A DNA stretch of 64,000 nt from Chryseobacterium sp. (lineage in GTDB: Bacteria > Bacteroidota > Bacteroidia > Flavobacteriales > Weeksellaceae): positions 42,940-106,939 of the forward strand of contig JAGLBA010000006.1 in NCBI GenBank assembly GCA_018260475.1, written 5' to 3'. Made by a program: the position numbers and the translations under genes. Numbering within the stretch: position 1 is the stretch's first letter; each line of letters opens with the position of its first letter. The notes beneath the pieces were generated by a model. It saw nothing but the letters and a program-made list of their open reading frames with translations. It was not told where the DNA came from and did not search any database. Of the stretch, positions 62,043 to 64,000 are shown piece after piece.

Positions 62043-63866
62043 TTATTTACCTTGCTCCATTCTCTTTTTCAGTTCTGCCAAAGCATCGATGTCCCCAAGG
62101 GTTGATCTTTCTTCGTTTTGGCTTCCTGTAGACATTGGTCTTGCGGAAGATGAATTGTTGGAACCGGAGTTGTTAGACTCTTTGAAGTTCTTTCTTTCCT
62201 CGTCTCTGAAGATTCCTGTATGGGATACTACAACTCTCTTGAATTCTTTGTTGAATTCGATTACTTTGAATTGGGCTTCCTCACCTTTTTTGATTTTGGA
62301 ACCGTCTTCTTTTTCAAGAAGTCTGCTTGGGCAGAACGCTTCTACTTCGGCATCTTCGAACTGTACTTGCGCACCTTTGTCGAAAACATCGGTTGCTTTT
62401 CCAGTGTGTACAGTGCCTTCAGCATATTTAGATTCAAACTTATCCCAAGGGTTTTCTTGTAGTTGCTTGTGGCCAAGAGACAATCTGCGAGCAGCTGTAT
62501 CCAGCTCCAATACTACTACATTCAGTTTATCACCGACATTGGTATATTCAGAAGGGTGCTTGATTTTCTTAGTCCAAGAAAGATCGGAGATATAGATTAA
62601 CCCGTCGATTCCTTCTTCCAGTTCTACGAAAACGCCGAAGTTGGTAAAGTTTCTCACGGTACCTACATGCTCGGATCCGATTGGGTATTTTGCTTCGATA
62701 TTTTTCCAAGGATCTTCGCTAAGTTGCTTCATACCAAGAGAGATTTTTCTGTCTTCTCTATCGATAGAAAGAACTACGGTTTCTACCTCGTCTCCTACTT
62801 TCACGAAATCTCCTGCGCTTCTCAAGTGAGTACTCCAAGACATTTCTGATACATGGATAAGGCCTTCTACACCTGGAGCGATTTCTACAAATGCACCGTA
62901 GTCTGCCAATACCACGACTTTTCCTTTTACTTTGTCTCCAACTTTCAATTCAGATGAGAGTGCCTCCCACGGATGTGGTTCCAACTGCTTCATACCAAGC
63001 TGGATTCTTGTTTTCTCGTCATCGAAATCAAGGATTACCACTTTCACTGTTTGTCCGTCCTCAAGGATTTCGGATGGGTGGTTCACACGAGACCAGGAAA
63101 GGTCTGTAATATGGATCAATCCATCTACGCCACCTAAATCTACGAATACACCGTAGGAAGTGATATTCTTAACGGTACCTTCCAGCACCTGTCCTTTTTC
63201 AAGCTGCGCAATGATTTCTTTTTTCTGGCCTTCGATATCTGCTTCGATAAGCGCTTTGTGAGAAACTACAACATTTTTGAATTCCGGGTTGATTTTCACC
63301 ACCTTGAATTCCATTGTTTTTCCTACATATTGGTCATAGTCTTTAATCGGCTTCACATCGATTTGGGATCCTGGAAGGAAAGCCTCAATACCGTGTACAT
63401 CTACGATCATACCACCTTTAGTTCTTGATTTTACGAAACCGTTTACGATTTCGCCGGATTCGTGAAGTTCATTCACGGTATCCCAAGCCTTCAGCGTTCT
63501 TGCTTTTTTGTGAGAAAGCTGCAATTGGCCAGATTTATCTTCTCTTCTGTCTACCATTACCTCTACCTCGTCGCCTACTTGTAGGTCTGGTCTGTAGCGG
63601 AATTCGTTAAGAGAAATTACACCTTCGGATTTGAAGTTGATGTCTACGATAGCTTCTTTGTCGGTAAGTCTTACAACTTTCCCAGTAAGCACATCATTGT
63701 CATTCAGGCTGTCCATAGATCCGTTGTAGATCTCTTCCAGGTCGCTTTTTTCTTTTCTGGCGTCAGCATCCAATCCGGACTCGAAAGAGTCCCAGTCGAA
63801 TTGCTCTGGTGTAACATTTTGGTTGATAAGAATTTCTTCTTTTTGATTGTTTGTCGATTCAGACAT
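62043..63866 (-). CDS. rpsA: 30S ribosomal protein S1
   Basis: A 607-residue protein that holds mRNA on the ribosome. An acidic N-terminus (about 1-45) precedes six S1 OB-fold repeats: VLTGKVVRLTDKEAIVDINF, IVNGFVKSRTKGGMIVDVHG, VLEGTVKNITSYGVFVDLGG, KVKGKVVVLADYGAFVEIAP, HVGTVRNFTNFGVFVELEEG and VHTGKATDVFDKGAQVQFED. The C-terminal tail is Ser/Asn-rich. S1 binds its own leader in other bacteria. The leader here is strongly structured. Confidence 0.97.
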   Translation of the reverse strand: MSESTNNQKEEILINQNVTPEQFDWDSFESGLDADARKEKSDLEEIYNGSMDSLNDNDVLTGKVVRLTDKEAIVDINFKSEGVISLNEFRYRPDLQVGDEVEVMVDRREDKSGQLQLSHKKARTLKAWDTVNELHESGEIVNGFVKSRTKGGMIVDVHGIEAFLPGSQIDVKPIKDYDQYVGKTMEFKVVKINPEFKNVVVSHKALIEADIEGQKKEIIAQLEKGQVLEGTVKNITSYGVFVDLGGVDGLIHITDLSWSRVNHPSEILEDGQTVKVVILDFDDEKTRIQLGMKQLEPHPWEALSSELKVGDKVKGKVVVLADYGAFVEIAPGVEGLIHVSEMSWSTHLRSAGDFVKVGDEVETVVLSIDREDRKISLGMKQLSEDPWKNIEAKYPIGSEHVGTVRNFTNFGVFVELEEGIDGLIYISDLSWTKKIKHPSEYTNVGDKLNVVVLELDTAARRLSLGHKQLQENPWDKFESKYAEGTVHTGKATDVFDKGAQVQFEDAEVEAFCPSRLLEKEDGSKIKKGEEAQFKVIEFNKEFKRVVVSHTGIFRDEERKNFKESNNSGSNNSSSARPMSTGSQNEERSTLGDIDALAELKKRMEQGK

Positions 63867-63895
63867 AATAAAATACTTGTATTCCGTCTTTTTTA

Positions 63896-63974
63896 AAGGC
63901 CTGATAACTTGCGGATTAAAAAATAAGGAAGCGTTATTTTTCAGTTAATGATACTTTTCAGGCCTTACCCGCAA
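63896..63974 (-). promoter_or_regulatory. Structured rpsA leader, predicted pseudoknot
   Basis: On the minus strand, in order: TTGCGG (plus 63974-63969), AAGGCCTGA (63966-63958), hairpin AAAAATAA/TTATTTTT (63941-63934 with 63926-63919), CCGCAA (63914-63909), TCAGGCCTT (63904-63896). The first and second pairs cross, so both together form an H-type pseudoknot around the hairpin. It lies within the predicted 5-prime untranslated leader, ending 30 bases before the rpsA start. Confidence 0.55.
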
Positions 63975-63983
63975 AAAGTAGTG

Positions 63984-63991
63984 CAAAATTA
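63984..63991 (-). promoter_or_regulatory. Candidate -7 box of rpsA
   Basis: On the minus strand TAATTTTG fits TAnnTTTG. The matching TTG would fall outside the window. The transcript would start near 63979. Confidence 0.45.
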
Positions 63992-64000
63992 ATAAAAAAT

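Overview
The window looks like chromosome of a Bacteroidota bacterium of the Flavobacteriia, most like Chryseobacterium and its relatives (Weeksellaceae). The signs are a split ATP synthase locus (atpBEFHAG apart from atpDC), the gliding/T9SS lipoprotein GldD, DUF2723 and AURKAIP1/COX24-type small proteins, Bacteroidota promoters (TAnnTTTG, with TTG about 20-24 bases upstream), no usable Shine-Dalgarno sites, and several dispersed intergenic repeats. No rRNA, tRNA, CRISPR array, prophage or intact insertion sequence was recognised.

Layout. 1-5.1 kb: an edge-truncated membrane protein, an MliC-like lipoprotein, an orphan restriction-type nuclease and urocanate hydratase. 5.1-19 kb: M13 peptidase lipoprotein, a dead TlpA-like gene, cinA, lipA, RNase G, a 29-residue basic ribosomal-type protein, HU, mutY, gldD, a PfkB kinase, a SurA-like foldase and a TonB-dependent receptor. 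19-26.3 kb: kdsA, a large DUF2723 membrane protein, then a cysteine-synthase-like enzyme beside a serine-palmitoyltransferase-like enzyme (candidate sulfonolipid pair). 26.3-42.3 kb: atpDC, ribF, pcm, an Idh/MocA oxidoreductase, an HBD-type dehydrogenase, a GT-C-like membrane protein, clpS, a CNNM/CBS protein, and atpBEFHAG. 42.3-44 kb: a cluster of dispersed repeats around a nonsense-mutated Imm11-like immunity gene. 44-52.7 kb: ffh, then the pyrimidine genes pyrB-carA-carB, with four unrelated AT-rich genes or gene remnants between carA and carB. 52.8-61.1 kb: a short-chain carboxylate locus (InsA-like orphan DNA-binding protein, outer-membrane porin, MFS symporter, small membrane protein, pseudo-receiver/acyl-CoA synthetase fusion, acs). 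61.1-64 kb: another repeat-rich gap and rpsA.

Strongest leads. (1) Hairpins lie exactly after atpE, atpA and atpD, the multi-copy subunits, and in no other atp junction. (2) The rpsA leader has a crossed pair of inverted repeats that would form a pseudoknot. (3) A receiver domain lacking its phospho-acceptor Asp is fused to an acyl-CoA synthetase. (4) The pyrB leader holds a short ORF followed by a textbook intrinsic terminator. (5) Two families of roughly 100-120 bp intergenic repeats occur in several copies. All functions come from reading the sequence; no database search was run.
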